From: Sipunculus nudus
Lineage: Eukaryota > Annelida > Sipuncula > Golfingiida > Sipunculidae
Direction: 5' to 3'
Length of the DNA stretch: 64,000 nt
Assembly: GCA_026874595.1 (NCBI GenBank)
Contig: CM049309.1
Span: 96,124,723 to 96,188,722, forward strand
Part shown: positions 35,640 to 47,900 of the stretch, one piece after another
Numbering within the stretch: the first letter of the stretch is position 1
Layout: every line of letters begins with the position of its first letter
Position numbers and translations under genes: made by a program
Notes under the pieces: generated by a model
Databases searched by the model: none
Seen by the model: the letters and a program-made list of their open reading frames with translations, nothing else
Told to the model about the DNA's origin: nothing

Positions 35640-36442
35640 TACTCTCTTGGTCCTACAAACACGTGCATAGTGACCACGACCTGAACATCACTTGCATACG
35701 GCGTCCTTTGCACCCTAGAATGTGATGGCTTAAAACCACACCTACCACATTCATTCGGTTTGCTGACCTGTGGTGGCTGGCTTGAAGTGTCTTTTCTGTG
35801 ATTAAACACTTGTGGTTTAGGCTTATACTGATGCCTGGGAACAAACTGAGATTTCTTCTGCTTAGAACGCACTGCATCAACATCTAGACAGTTTGAACTT
35901 AGTGGCTGTCTTACAGTGGCCTGTTGCTTTCAAACTACTTCACTCTGTCTAGCCTGAGTGACAGCTTTTTCAAGTGTCAAATCTGGGTCAAGTTGCAGCC
36001 TCTCTGACAATTTAGCATCTCTGAGTCCGATCACAAGACGATCTCTAATCATTTGATCTTTTAGGGATCCATACCCACAATGCTCTGACAAGCGATATAA
36101 AGCAGTGATAAAATTGTCCACGCCCTCATCTGGTAACTGACTGCGCTGGTTAAACTTCGCTCGCTCGAAAATTACATTACGGCGGGCCACAAAGTACTGG
36201 TCAAATTCATCAAACACTTTCTTGTACCTTTTCCCATCTGCAGTGGACAGTGAAGTAGTATTAAGGATATCGTCGGCCTTATCCCCCATGGTGTACAATA
36301 AAACATTTACCTGTTCTTCCTCAGGTTTTTCTGCAAGTCCGCTCGCCATGCGAAATCGTTCAAAGCGACGGCTCCATGTGGGCCAATCCTCGGGCTGACT
36401 GAAGTCAAATGGCGGGGGTGATGGTATCTGGAATCTTGCCAT
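35640..36442 (-). pseudogene. Gypsy gag region with broken zinc knuckles
   Basis: The ATG at 36,442 (MARFQIPSPPPFDFSQPEDW) lies only ~20 nt inside the 5' LTR. The frame runs 170 codons to a TGA at 35,930-35,932 (after ...KAVTQARQSEVV) and protein-like text continues beyond it: KPKPQVFNHRKDTSSQP and NECGRCGFKPSHS. A second zinc-knuckle-like stretch C..C...GHYARVC at about 35,650-35,685 contains another TGA and lies in a shifted frame. The gag-type nucleic-acid-binding C-terminus is therefore disrupted. Confidence 0.85.
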
Positions 36443-36443
36443 G

Positions 36444-36461
36444 TTCCAGCTTCTGCCACCA
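36444..36461 (-). other. Primer-binding site candidate
   Basis: Directly after the 5' LTR the element strand reads TGGTGGCAGAAGCTGGAA; starting TGG as expected for complementarity to a tRNA CCA end. A leucine-type primer is possible but was not checked against a tRNA. Confidence 0.55.
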
Positions 36462-36669
36462 TGTAGAGTTCGTGACAGTAAGACAAATGCCAACAACACT
36501 CCAAACTTATTTATCACACGCTGAACATACAATGTCGAGCGAACACCGCTCAACAAGATGGCGATCACTTTTAGGAATGTCTACCCATGAGGCAATGCGG
36601 TTACCGTAAAGTACCGTTAAACATTACTGTTAAGACTTAGTTAAGTGGCGACATCTCGACCATACCACA
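36462..36669 (-). repeat. 5' LTR of the gypsy element
   Basis: 208 bp, aligned to the other LTR without gaps; about 13 substitutions. Confidence 0.95.
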
Positions 36670-36984
36670 TCTCCCATGGCCAATATTTAGCTGCGATCGC
36701 ATTCCGCAATGTGCGCGGTAGCGAGTTAGCAAGTTGCTGTCAGCTGCTACCCAAGTGGGCTTGATTTTCCGATCGCAATTTCTGCTACTATTCACGTAAT
36801 CTAGTATGAATTTGCGATCGCAAATGCTGCTACTTTTGACGTAGTGCAAGTCTTTCCCGCCAGTGGTCGCTTGGACAGGATCACCCAAAGCAATATGCGC
36901 GGTAGCAATTAAATTCACAAAGTAGCAAACTGATCTGCGTGGTAGCCAATTCCATGGGCCATAGTCATCTGCGATATACATGTT

Positions 36985-37026
<42 letters not shown>
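36985..37026. repeat. (TA)n microsatellite
   Basis: About 18 TA units. The 36,675-36,984 stretch before it has several GCGATCGC-type words (TGCGATCGCA twice) but no gene. Confidence 0.85.
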
Positions 37027-37028
<2 letters not shown>

Positions 37029-37054
37029 TTAAATCAGTTGCTGATATATGCTAT

Positions 37055-38004
37055 CAGTGGCGGATCCAGAGGGGGGGCCTTCGTCGCGCGGCCCCCCGTT
37101 GAGCTGCAAAATCTCTCATTTTATCATATTTCCAATTTTAGTGATGAATTTTCGTTTTTATGTTTCTTATGATTAATAAGGAATTAGACTTACTTAAGTT
37201 ATCTGCAGTTACAATTACTTTCAAATTTATTAACGGAGTATAAGGGTATTTATTAACAGCTGCAGAACAACTGCAGATCGGTCGAGCGCCGGGCCCTGGT
37301 TTGGGTCGACCGTGAACAATCTTACGGCTCCTCTGGTGATACCGGTACTCAAACTCGCAATCTGTGTTGAGCTCTTAGGAGTCCCGTGTGCTGTCGAGAC
37401 CACGGAACCCGGTAAAATGCAAAGTTTAACATAATAATTCAGTTTATCAGTTATTTCACCACGAGAATTACATTTAAAAGATAAAATTTTGATAGTTACA
37501 AACGTGATTACGCTCTTGCGCCATTGACTCCTTTGAAAGCGATTGAAATTTTATATCCTAATTTTGAAGAAATATAAATATTAAACATTGAACCTCTCAA
37601 CAGTTTGACTACATAACGCAATGACATAAGGGAACAGTTTTTCAGGAACAGGAAATCCTTATTTTTTTGTTAAAATTTCCTCAAAATGTCCTCTTTACAT
37701 TGTTTATTCAAAAATTTCCCAATATGAAAGGGGGAAACCCCCTCCCATACCCTCCCCATGTACCTGTAACTAACCTTAATTACACCATGGTTCATAATTG
37801 AAAATAAAAAAGATATGTATTTTCATACACGAAAATATATAAAGTATAGTAAAAATTTATAATAATAATAATAATAATAATAACAATAATATATTTATAT
37901 ATATATATATATATATATATTACCGTTTTCCAATATCCCATACATGCAAAATAGCGCCCCTACACCCCTCCCCCCTCGTTTTCGAATTTCTTGATCCGCC
38001 ACTG
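37055..38004. mobile_element. hAT-like non-autonomous element
   Basis: Inverted ends CAGTGGCGGATCCAG (37,055-37,069) and CTTGATCCGCCACTG (37,990-38,004), about 950 bp apart. CAGTGGCGKA-type ends are common in animal hAT elements. The interior has an (ATA)n/(TA)n block at 37,858-37,920 and no transposase. No clean 8-bp duplication was found. A second possible end, GGCTACGCCCCTG, lies at 38,031-38,043, so nesting is possible. Confidence 0.5.
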
Positions 38005-38043
38005 ATGATGGCCCTCCCCTCCCTTAATCCTGGCTACGCCCCT

Positions 38044-39029
38044 GCCTACAGAGTTGTCCAAAGTCAATTTCACTCAGGAATACGCGACTAATACAAATTA
38101 GTTAATCAAAAGGGAACAAACCTGGTTCCTGAGGTAACAAATCCTTGTTTACAGTACATGTTTTGCAGAGGTCCCAAGTATCCATGGCAAATATACTGCG
38201 ACTTGTAACATTTTATAGCTGCTTATTTATTCTGGGAGGAAATTGGGCTTGGGCAACATGCACTCGCACAATTTAAAGAGATAAAATAACACTTTTTTTA
38301 CTGGAATAAAATTTAGAGCCTAAACCTTCAAAATATCAGGACTGCATATTATTATCTAGACTTATAAATGAAACAGAAAGATACTTACCAGGCTAGTAAA
38401 AAGGACTGCTCTTTGATAGTGGGTGGCTCTTCACCTGGGTAGCCGACACTGTCGTAAAACCAACCCCAAGGTGAAAAAGAAGCCATATAGCCTCTGCCTG
38501 CCACAGAGGGCAGGCATAGGGGTCCACTGCTTGATGATCCAAGAGAGGGTGAGTTTCGGAGTTTTTCTCCCTTAAATACAGGCTACAGAAAGCAGGGTAG
38601 AAACCAAGCATTGTGAATGGTTATGGGGCAAGTTGAAAAATTTGCGCCAGCAGTCATCATATTTAGCCTTTGGAGAGGAGGATTTGTTTTTGTTTGTTTG
38701 TTATATGACCAAAACATGGCTGGCAGGCTGTGTATAGGCTGTTAGCCGGCTACCCAACCCCTAACTCCCATGTTGGGAGGGGGGAGGTAGGTTTATCCAA
38801 TGCTACAAGAGCGGGCAGGGAGTGTTCTCTCCCCACACAGTACCTTCAGTGATTACGGACTTTGCAGTCTGATAGTTGTTTTGAAAGTTCAGGGATTGTG
38901 TAATTTTTGTTGGACATTCAAAAACAATATAAAATATTCAAAGACACATCACTGACATTCAACATGCACCAGGTACAATAAGTTGTTACATGTTATAGTC
39001 CAATAGTGAGCCAGGTGTCAATATAGGTT
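38044..39029. other. No gene recognised
   Basis: A minus-strand frame at 38,393-38,611 lies next to a good donor-like GTAAGTATC (complement of GATACTTAC at 38,381), but the frame stops before it and shows no family motif. Confidence 0.4.
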
Positions 39030-39232
39030 TTAATAACATATCTGTCTAGTTGGTGGCGCCACAGGCCTCAGTATTAACTCAAGGTGTTCTGCATTTATAA
39101 AAGCGTCCAATATCTGGCTGTAGTGGTGTGTTAACTCAGGTTCATATTGCTGTCGCAGAAGAGCTGAGCCGGACCACACGCGGAAGGCTGCACTGATGGC
39201 CGACAACTGGTTCATGCGAAAATGGAGCCTCT
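39030..39232 (-). CDS. Possible isolated coding exon, unknown product
   Basis: The minus-strand frame begins right after a good acceptor (TTTTATTTTCAG ending at 39,233) and reads RLHFRMNQLSAISAAFRVWS, then QQYEPELTHHYSQILDAF and EHLELILRPVAPPTRQIC, stopping at about 39,030. It looks protein-like and amphipathic, but no family is recognised, no partner exon was found, and its last third overlaps a GGTGGCGCCAC box typical of the local repeats, which argues against a gene. Confidence 0.2.
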
Positions 39233-39604
39233 GAAAATAAAATACAACAGCGGCAGTACCTGTCCTTATGACACAAGTATAATTTTTGCGATAAATACCT
39301 AGACATGACTATTTAAAAAAATAGCTCTTACAAAAATTTACACCAAATCAAACATAAAGATTGCTGATATGCGGCCCCTTGGTAAAACACTAAGATTTAA
39401 ACACTTGATCTAAGTTTTCAACTACACATGATTAAATAAAATTGACAACGGTTACATAAAGGGACCATCCAATAGGCATAATCTGGGCTCATTTATCCGT
39501 TTTATATGGAGTATATAAAACTAGGGTTAACTATGGTCCCCAACCCGTGTATAGCCCAAAGATACAAGGTGGGCAAAAGTAACCACTGTATCAGATTAAA
39601 TGGA

Positions 39605-40080
39605 CAGTATTTTCTTTGTGCCCTGTCAGGCCTCACAACTGTAACGGTATTTATTTGACGCTCCGTCTGGCTGAAACATGCCCCTCACTGGGCTAATTAA
39701 TATTTCTACCACTGGTCTACTAATACAGCGAGATTCACTCGCACACTGCATCATCATCTGATCAGTGTTAAGGCGTATATGCATTACCTTCAGGTTAGCT
39801 TTTCATAAACAGTATTATACTGTGCTCTGCTTGGCCTCAAAATATAGACGGTATTTTTAGCCCCGCAAGGCCGAAACATGCCCTCTCACTGGAGTGAAAT
39901 ATTAAGATCATGGGTCGACTAATCTAGCAAGATTCACTCGCACACTGTATCATCATCTAATCAGGTAAGCATTTCATAATCAGTATTTTTTCTGTGCCCT
40001 GTTTGGCCTCAAAATCTAGACGGTATTTAAAGCCCCGCTTGGCTGAAACATGCCCTCTCACTGGGCTAAGATACGAACTA
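39605..40080 (+). repeat. Three-copy tandem repeat, ~180-200-bp unit
   Basis: Units near 39,611, 39,820 and 39,990 share TGTGCCCTGTTTGGCCTC, ACGGTATTT and GCTGAAACATGCCCTCTCAC. No coding frame persists. Confidence 0.75.
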
Positions 40081-41175
40081 CAACTGACCAAGTAATAATA
40101 ATCTGGTAACAGCGCGATTTCTCGCTCAATGTAAGATCACCTTAGATTATTACAGGTGAACTTAAGTAAAGTAATACATGAAATAATACTACAGATAATT
40201 CAATGATTGCACAGTAGTTTTAATCAAAAGAGAGTCTACCTGTAATATACATCACCTATACGTGACTTTTATTGAGGGAAAATGGTAAGCAGTGCTACCA
40301 AAGAATTCGTTAGAGCATAGTTATTTATTTATTTATTTATTTACAAGACTAGTTAATATGAATATAACATTCAAATTAGATATCAGGGTTAGTTACCTGT
40401 TCATTAGTTTATTTGAATAATTAGAATTTCTTTCTTTAATCTGTTTCTAGCATCATCAACAATATCATCATCCTGATTATTATCATTATTTATTTCTTTT
40501 TCATTAAGCTCTTTAGATTCAGGTTATGTGTAATAGCTGACTTAGTTTGTAGTACTCAGAGTTACACAACAACATTAACGTTTCTTAACTCGAATCCGCA
40601 GTGAAATATGTATTTTGGTTACAAAAAAATGTTCTACCCATCCAACAATGTATATGTGGTTTGTTATTTATTTTAAATATAATTTCTCTCAAATGCAATT
40701 GGAGTGGACATAAACTTGAAGTCAGCTTATTTATTCATTTTATTCGTGTATTTATTCAACTTATTTGGTATTTTGGTGTGTTGCTCACCTATTAATATTA
40801 TTGATAGAATTTCACTGAAATTAACCTAATTAAACAAGTTAAGCTTCTAAATGAGTGATGCCAGTTTAACTGGTGTGTTAAGTATGCACACTGGTCTAAT
40901 TTATTTTAATTACTCCCAATAATTAAGAGAGACAAATTTGTGCTTTTTGATGTTATAGCTAGGTTTAGATATGATGACAGGTACAATCGTATGCAAGTGA
41001 CGCCACCATACCAGAAACAAAATACTCTAAGTGAAAGGTGGTACCCTGCCAAATTCGAGAACTCTCTAGGCAGAAAGACACTGGAGTGCAATATGCAAAA
41101 CCTATAAGGCAAACATGAAGCCATGTCAGACACCACATTCACTTGGCAAAAATTGTTTCCATGCCGGAGAACATC
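40081..41175. other. No gene seen; (TTTA)n at 40,321
   Basis: AT-rich DNA with about five TTTA units at 40,320-40,342. Nothing recognised up to the family H end. Confidence 0.4.
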
Positions 41176-41217
41176 TACGGAGCCCGGGAGACGACATTGT
41201 GAAAAAAATTTATTAAT

Positions 41218-41812
41218 TCGTGCGCACGAATTAGTAATCCGTGCGCACGGATTACTAATCCGTGCGCACGAATTACTAATTCGTGCGCACGAATTACTAG
41301 GTGTGAAAAATATATTTCCAAGGTGGGAAAAATATTTATTAATTCGTGCGCACGAATTACTAATCCGTGCGCACGAATTACTAATCCGTGCGCACGAATT
41401 ACTAATCCGTGCGCACGAATTACTAGGCGTGAAAAATATATTTCCAAGGTGGAAAAAATATTTATTAATTCGTGCGCACGAATTACTAATCCGTGCGCAC
41501 GAATTAGTAATCCGTGCGCACGAATTACTAGGCGTGAAAAATATATTTCCAAGGTGGAAAAAATATTTATTAATTCGTGCGCACGAATTACTAATCCGTG
41601 CGCACGAATTACTAGGCGTGAAAAATATATTTCCAAGGTGTAAAAAAAATATTTATTAATTCGTGCGCACGAATTACTAATCCGTGCGCACGAATTACTA
41701 ATCCGTGCGCACGAATTAGTGGCCAATAAGAACAGCTTTCTTATGTTGCTGGCTTAATGCTCATTGGCTACTAATTCGTGCGCACGAATTAATAACTCGT
41801 GCGCACGAATTA
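41218..41812. repeat. Array of 18 palindromes (AATTCGTGCGCACGAATT), 21-bp period
   Basis: 18-bp perfect palindromes or one-arm variants (AATCCGTGCGCACGAATT) are joined by AC or AG to give a 21-bp repeat. Blocks of 4, 4, 3, 2 and 3 are separated by a ~56-bp spacer with GTGAAAAATATATTTCCAAG, followed by two more beyond a CCAAT/ATTGG segment. Since 21 bp is seven codons and the unit lacks stops, long frames appear on both strands (41,123-41,659; 41,175-41,726); they are by-products. Confidence 0.92.
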
Positions 41813-41821
41813 CTAGCCAAT
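41723..41821 (+). promoter_or_regulatory. CCAAT-box promoter module of the HECT gene
   Basis: CCAAT at 41,723-41,727, ATTGG at 41,763-41,767 and CCAAT at 41,817-41,821, 50 bp before the ATG. The copy at 53.8 kb has CCAAT 53,766, ATTGG 53,806 and CCAAT 53,851, 49 bp before its ATG, so spacing is kept. CCAAT boxes are classical RNA polymerase II promoter elements (NF-Y sites); promoter activity here is inferred. Confidence 0.6.
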
Positions 41822-41866
41822 GAGAAGCAAGCACACATCGACTCAGTCCAGGCACCCGTTGACAAA

Positions 41867-41962
41867 ATGGAGCCCAACACCTTAAGACAGCTGCAGTTCA
41901 ATGATTTTCTACGGGAGAGGGGTCTATCAGAGGAGACAATCTCCTCCATAGAAAATGAGAAG
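41867..41962 (+). CDS. HECT gene exon 1
   Basis: The ATG at 41,867 opens 32 codons: MEPNTLRQLQFNDFLRERGL then SEETISSIENEK, ending at donor AAG|GTCAGT in phase 0. The FL.ERGL.EE.I..IE.EK pattern continues naturally into exon 2 (IDPKVVIEMSEEDLTKFFPK), which is the usual order in SAM-like N-termini of these proteins. The start lies 50 bp after a CCAAT box; no upstream in-frame ATG is needed. Confidence 0.8.
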
Positions 41963-44900
41963 GTCAGTCCCACCTTTAACTATGTATTTTTAAATTTAGG
42001 CTGGCGTGGTTTATACGGTATGCTATATATGTCAATAAACTATAAAAGAAACTCCGTTTCAGAATTCATAAATCGTTTAATTATCGCTCTCAGGTTAGCC
42101 CGCCTTGTGAGACCGACAAGTAAACCCAAACGTGTGCTCCAGTAATAATCAGTATATCGCTGAAAATTGCCAGCAAATGGATGTGTAGAAAATGTAGACA
42201 TAGAAGTAATCATGATGTTTATGTATTCACACTCATGACACTGCACTTTTTAAATTTTATAATATTTTCTTGCCGCCGGCAGCAACCCAATAGGCCTACA
42301 GGCAATAGGGCGATAGGCGAGCTCGGATAGGCGTTCATGGATTTTCGTGTGACTATTGTGGGGGCCAGACATTTTCACACGAGTGACAAGACCATTGCCT
42401 GCACCTTTAATGAGAAAAGAGACATTTGTACACACAAAAGATAGATTTACCAACAATATAAGCTGTTCATCAGTTTTTTTATGGATGGATGTATTAACCA
42501 GTTAACAAATGAATGGCCAGGGATTTAACAATATGTAGTCATATCACCTCGGTGAAATTAAAAGTGGCTAAACTGTTTCTAAAATGAAATATAGCAAGCA
42601 AAAATTTCTGATGAATATTTTGATTACACTTGGTTTATTTGGTGGATACTAGGATATCACTTAAAGATATATCAGAACATTCTATTCTATTCAGTCTATT
42701 CACAAATAATGCGTAGATTGACATGCACATAGATTATTAAAAGCAATTACAAGTATTTAAAAATGTATTATGTTCCCAGTATTTCAAGTTTATTTGGTGC
42801 TCGGTCAAGATTATAGGACCCACTTACCATATAATGTGTGCAAATTAATACTTAAAACACTATATAATACTAGTGGCTTTGATTAGGTGTTGGAGTGCCT
42901 CATGCACTGTACATATTTCTAAATATTAATTCACAGGTAGCTATAATGTTATCAAATTCATTTGGATTAAGACTGATAGAATTAAGAACAACTTTCTAAA
43001 ATAGCTTACTTTTAATCTTTTAAATACAATTTACCATTTATGTGGCAATGAAGAGAAACAAAAATACATCATCTTTGGCATTGTAAGACATATTTTTCAT
43101 TTATTGTCTCTTTTATAACTAAAAAATATATCCCAGATCTCTTTGGGATTTTGTTTAAACATATATATGGGTGAGAGGACAGTCTTTTTAAAATGAGGTT
43201 ATGACTATCGCTTGTAGAATGACCAATTTTGGCCAGAATCACACATAACATCACAATCATTCATGCAGGCAAGCCGCATACCCAGCCAGCAAGAAATGTA
43301 TTTTACTGAGAAAAAAAAAATTTGCATTATCCTTACATAAAGACAGGTCTGACTCCATGAAAAATAAATGAAATTAATTGGTTAACCTGGTTCATCAAGT
43401 GAAACTTTTTATGTCTGGAGCCATTTCTGTTCTAAACACTAACTTGACCTTGTCACACCTGGTAACCTACTTGTCCCTAATCTACTGGGTCTTTATTTTT
43501 TCTTATAGCTTAACTGCTTACTTTTTCTGCTGTTAATTGGGAAAGATTAACTTTATTTCTCTGGCTTTTTATGTTTGTGAAAGAAAGAAATATTTTTAAT
43601 AATAACTGTTGCTATTTTTGCACATTGCAAAGATACCATTTTTAATTGCACAGAAATATATAATTATTCCCTTTAGTACAAGGTGTTGCCATCTAAATTT
43701 GTGTTCTCATATAATTTTTATTTTTAACTTTCAAAGGAATAGCTGTTGATTGAAATTTTATCAGGCCATTAATTTTGGACATCTTTTCCTATTGCACCAG
43801 ACTTATGCTGACATCTATTTAGCATGTAAATAAAGATGTTAGTGTTTGATGAAACCTGAACGGGTGTCTGATGAAAGTCTGGGAAACTATGGCATCCCTG
43901 ATGCCACTTTTCTGGATATCTCAGGGTTTGATAAATTGGCATTGTTTGGTAAATTGTCTACCCATTTCAACCCTTATCCAAGATCATGGTGCTAACAATA
44001 AGTTGGTCAATTTTATTGGTCTTTATTATTCATGCAGAAGCAGTTCTAGGGGAGGCACTCAGTGGTTATGCATACACCTTCAGAGCTTTAATGTAACAAC
44101 ACAGGAAGCTATTCAGTTGTATGTTTTCTGTCAAAGGCTCATAAGATTAAAAGTCAGCAGTATAAAAGGATATCCTTGAGTAGTATTTACAGTAATTTGC
44201 TATTAATTCTTGCTTTTCAGCCTGTTATGGGTTCCATTATCTTTACTCAGATTTTTAAATGCTCTTGTTATTGCAAATTATTGAAAAAATTACCACAAGT
44301 TATTTTCTCTGATGTGTTATAGATATTTTTATATAATATTTATCATTGGCAACTTATTAAAAAATCTTCTAGATCACACTGTTTAAAAGAGGAATTAGTT
44401 ATTATTTAAAAATTTAATTTTCATGGTCTTAAGGTCTCAGACTGTGAGGGTTTGTCTAAGTGTTCCCATTTTTAAACTCCCATGGTGTTAATATATTTTA
44501 ATTTTATATTTTCTATCATATATATATATATATATATATATGTATTTATTATTGTTAATCAATCCTGATATCTAGATCTGCTTTCTCACTTCATATAAGG
44601 CACCCTTTATCATACCAAGATGTGCAGCATAATTCCTGAACTTCTGTTGTACTACACCATTTATAATATCAGTAATGATAACTTTAAATTCTTAGTGTGG
44701 TATTTCATTATTTTGGTACAATGATCACAACTGGAGTTTTTGTAATTGCAGATTGATCCTAAGGTTGTGATAGAGATGTCTGAAGAAGATTTAACTAAAT
44801 TTTTCCCCAAAATGGGTGACAGGATTGCTGTACGGCAATTTTGTCACAAGGAGGATAGCAGTGAACTTGATCTGCCTACTATAAGAAGTACTTTGAAATA

Positions 44901-47900
44901 TAAACTTTCAAAACAAAAATGTTCTGACAAACGTGCGGATTGCACAAAGAGATATAAGCTTACTGGGAACAGAAATGCTGAGAAGGAAATCCGTAGGTTA
45001 GAGGTAGGTTGGAGAAACTTTGATGGCAGAGAATATCGACAAGTACGAGAGAGGAATGGGGGTGGTACAAGGCACCTAAAACTGAGTAAGAGCACCACAG
45101 TTGAAGAGATTGAGGGTATTGCCAAAGCATTATTTTTCCCTGATGGCACTTCAAAACTTGGGGATCTTGGTGATTTTGTAATATCTATTCGAGACAGTAC
45201 AGACACCATTTTAACAGCTGGGAGTACTTTGGCAGAGCTTTACTCAAAGTACAAAATGAAAATGCTAAGACTGTACTTGTGTACAGAAAAAGCAGAACAA
45301 CAGGAAAATGTGTTGGAGTCCGATGTCTCCCCTGATACAGATGTGTCCAGGTCTCCATCTGCACCTTCTGAGAGGTCAGCTTGTAGAGAAACTGATACGT
45401 CTCACTCCTGCATGGAGGATCATGAAGATAAACTTCCAGATCTTTCCATTCAGCAATTACCTGAGGAACCTGATAGCCCAACTATAACATTTCATAAAAG
45501 TGAGTATGAACAGTCTGGATTTCTCGAAGACACTTTGCCTTTATGTTCATCAACACCAAACAAAATACCAAAACAGCTAAAACTACACAGGGGGCATGTC
45601 TTTAAAGACCTGAATGATGCGGTGAAAGAGGGAAAGTTAAGTGCAGATGATATTACCCTTGAAGTAGTGATGATTTTGCCAAATGGCAATGTTGAACAAG
45701 GTGAGGATAATGGTGGGATCTTAAGGGATGCTCTCAGTGAGTATTGGGACACTTTTTACAAGAAAGCAACCACAGGCAGCACCTTGAAAGTGCCCATGAT
45801 CAGACATGACATGAAGGAAACATGGGAATGTGTTGCACACATTATTGTTCTTGGATACAAAATAGTTGGCTATTTTCCCATATCCATTGCAAAACCTTTT
45901 CTTGAGCATTGTTTTGGTGGAAAACCTGACAATGAGACTTTATTAGAAGCATTCCTGGAATTTGTTCCGCAACATGACAAGAAAATCATTGAGGAGAACC
46001 CTAAAGATTTCAGTGATGAAGACTTTCTGGACTTTTTGGAAACCCATGATGTCAAAACTGTAGTTACAGAAAAAAACTGGCACCGAGTTTTGTATGAAAT
46101 TGCTCACAAAGAGTTGATTCAAGAACCTGCATATGTCTCTGAGTGCTGGAATAGAATTTTTGCGCGCCATCTGCAGATGAATTCCACAGAAATTCAAGAC
46201 CTCATCTCAACACTTACTCCAAAACCAAAGAAGGTTATCTCATGCTTGAAATTCGAGGATAATCTGGGACCAAAGGAAAAGTGTTGTGCTGAATTCTTGA
46301 AGAAATTTATCAGAAACAGTGCAGGGGACCTTTTGAAACGTTTTTTACGATTTTGTACAGGTAAGGCATTTATAATTGTGATTTTTAGCTCAGCTAATTG
46401 TGTAACATGTAAGATAATATGGTAGTGATGGCTTTTTGTCTGTCATCTGTCAATCCTGCCAGCTGTATGGTTGTCTGTGAACAGGGCAAAAACTTTAAGG
46501 TCTAAGATCATTAACCTCTGCAGCCCTGGAAGACCTAATAAGTAATTAAAGTTCTCCTTGGAAAAACTAGAATATGGGTAGTTAAATAGCAACAACAGTG
46601 AATTACATCAGAGAGTTGTTGACCAAGGGAGATATATAATATTAAGTCATATTAGTGGGAGGAAGTCATATTAGTGGGAGGACTATAATGTGCACTACTA
46701 GAAAGTACTATATGTTTTGCCACCTGTCTTGTTTATGAGGTAAAGCTATCAATGTTCTGTGCCTAAATAAAATTTCAGGCCATTTCACCTGACCCGAATC
46801 TCAGGAGTGGTCAGGTGAAATGGCCTGAGATATGAATGATTTTAACCCAAAACAGACTCACAAATGGAAGCCACTGTGAAACTTTTTTAGGTGGTGCCAT
46901 CTGTCTTGTGTACGAGAATAAGCTATCAAAGTTTCATGCACATGCAAAATTTCAGGGCAGTCCATCATAATACACTTGAGGTATTGGCGATTTTCACCAT
47001 AAATAAATGAACAAACAGAGGTTTTGCAAGGACGATAGTTAGATAACAGATGGGACAGGTGGGTGTAGAACAAAAGCCCCCCAGTTAAAAAGCTTCCTAT
47101 CCCCATCAAAAAGCCCCCTCCTTTTATGAGAAAGAGGACAAAAGCCCCCCCCCCCCCCCCAAAAATAAGATATAGAGTATCATTAAACTATTATTAAAAG
47201 TGTTATATTATAATAATAATATAATATACATATATATGATTAATATATCTATATTATGGTATTATCATAAGAGTATTACTACTCTATAAATTCTGTAAAT
47301 TTAATTCATCATAATCTAAATCTAATAATGTGCAGAATATTTTACTTTTTTCAGCTGGTGTACTATAACATATTGTATACATATACAGTCATTTTCCATA
47401 GTCATTAAGGTGAAACAGGCCTTGTGAAACTATCCCATGGGTTTTGTTTCCTGATGAACAGATAATTGAGATAATTTATATTTTTATAACTCATATCTTT
47501 GTTAACCATGATCATTGACACATCAGTAGCTCAGTTCTGGCTTTCTACCTCTTTAACCAGGAAACCTGTCCTGAACTTGAACTTGAACATATCTCACTGT
47601 TTGTCTGTCTGTCTGCCTGTTTGTCTGTCAGTCAGTCAGTCTTTCTGTCAGTCAGTTTGTCTCACAGTCTGTCAGATGTTCAATCAGTCATCTGTCTGTC
47701 TTTCATTCTGCCATTCTGTCTGTCAGACAGTGAGTCAGTCAATAGTCTGTCTTGTCTTTCAGTCAGTCAGCCGATCAGTCAGTCAGACAATCTGTCTGTC
47801 TGTCAGTCTGTCTGTCAGTCTCTCAGGGTGTTGGTCTTTATGTCTTTCAGTTAGTCTGTTGATCAGTCAGTCAGACAATCTGTCTGTCTGTCAGTCTGTC

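Larger units (their letters stand above)
32033..36674 (-). mobile_element. Ty3/gypsy LTR retrotransposon, full-length but mutated, with target duplication
   Basis: Two 208-bp LTRs (32,038-32,245 and 36,462-36,669) start TG and end CA, and are flanked by the perfect 5-bp duplication TCTCC (32,033-32,037 and 36,670-36,674). Inside are gag, protease, RT, RNase H and integrase on the minus strand, in Ty3/gypsy order with integrase last. By eye the LTRs differ at about 13 of 208 positions (~94% identity), so the insertion is not recent. At least four in-frame stops and two frameshifts make this copy unable to express an intact polyprotein. No envelope-like frame is present. Confidence 0.95.
41176..41866 (+). 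mobile_element. Family H left end: TIR, palindrome array and promoter-like module
   Basis: Starts TACGGAGCCCGGGAGACGAC (41,176), nearly identical to the end at 53,683 and to the inverted end at 54,582. It continues with GTGAAAAAAATTTATTAATT and 18 GTGCGCAC cores to 41,812, and ends in a CCAAT/ATTGG/CCAAT module directly before the HECT start codon. No right-hand TIR was seen between here and 53.6 kb. TA precedes CGGAGCCC in all three ends, consistent with a TA target duplication. This may be a broken element or the left end of a larger one. Confidence 0.75.

Noticed and set aside
41123-41726. Long open frames on both strands of the palindrome array (up to 183 codons, 7-residue periodicity)
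   Set aside because: The 21-bp unit has no stop in several frames, so any number of copies stays open. The 'protein' is a pure repeat on both strands and overlaps a TIR.
41218-41812. Could the 21-bp array be a CRISPR array?
   Set aside because: Repeats are directly adjacent, palindromic throughout, and the spacers between blocks are nearly identical to each other. The DNA is eukaryotic and there are no cas genes.
44746-44751. Start of the HECT reading frame at 44,746
   Set aside because: The triplet there is TTG within the acceptor TTGCAG; exon 2 begins at 44,752 and the true start codon is in exon 1.
46361-46425. HECT protein ending at 46,425 (…FSSANCVTCKIIW)
   Set aside because: A strong donor GTAAGG at 46,361 and an in-phase exon with the catalytic Cys at 53,237 explain the gene better; the tail contains family A-like GCTCAGCTAATTG.
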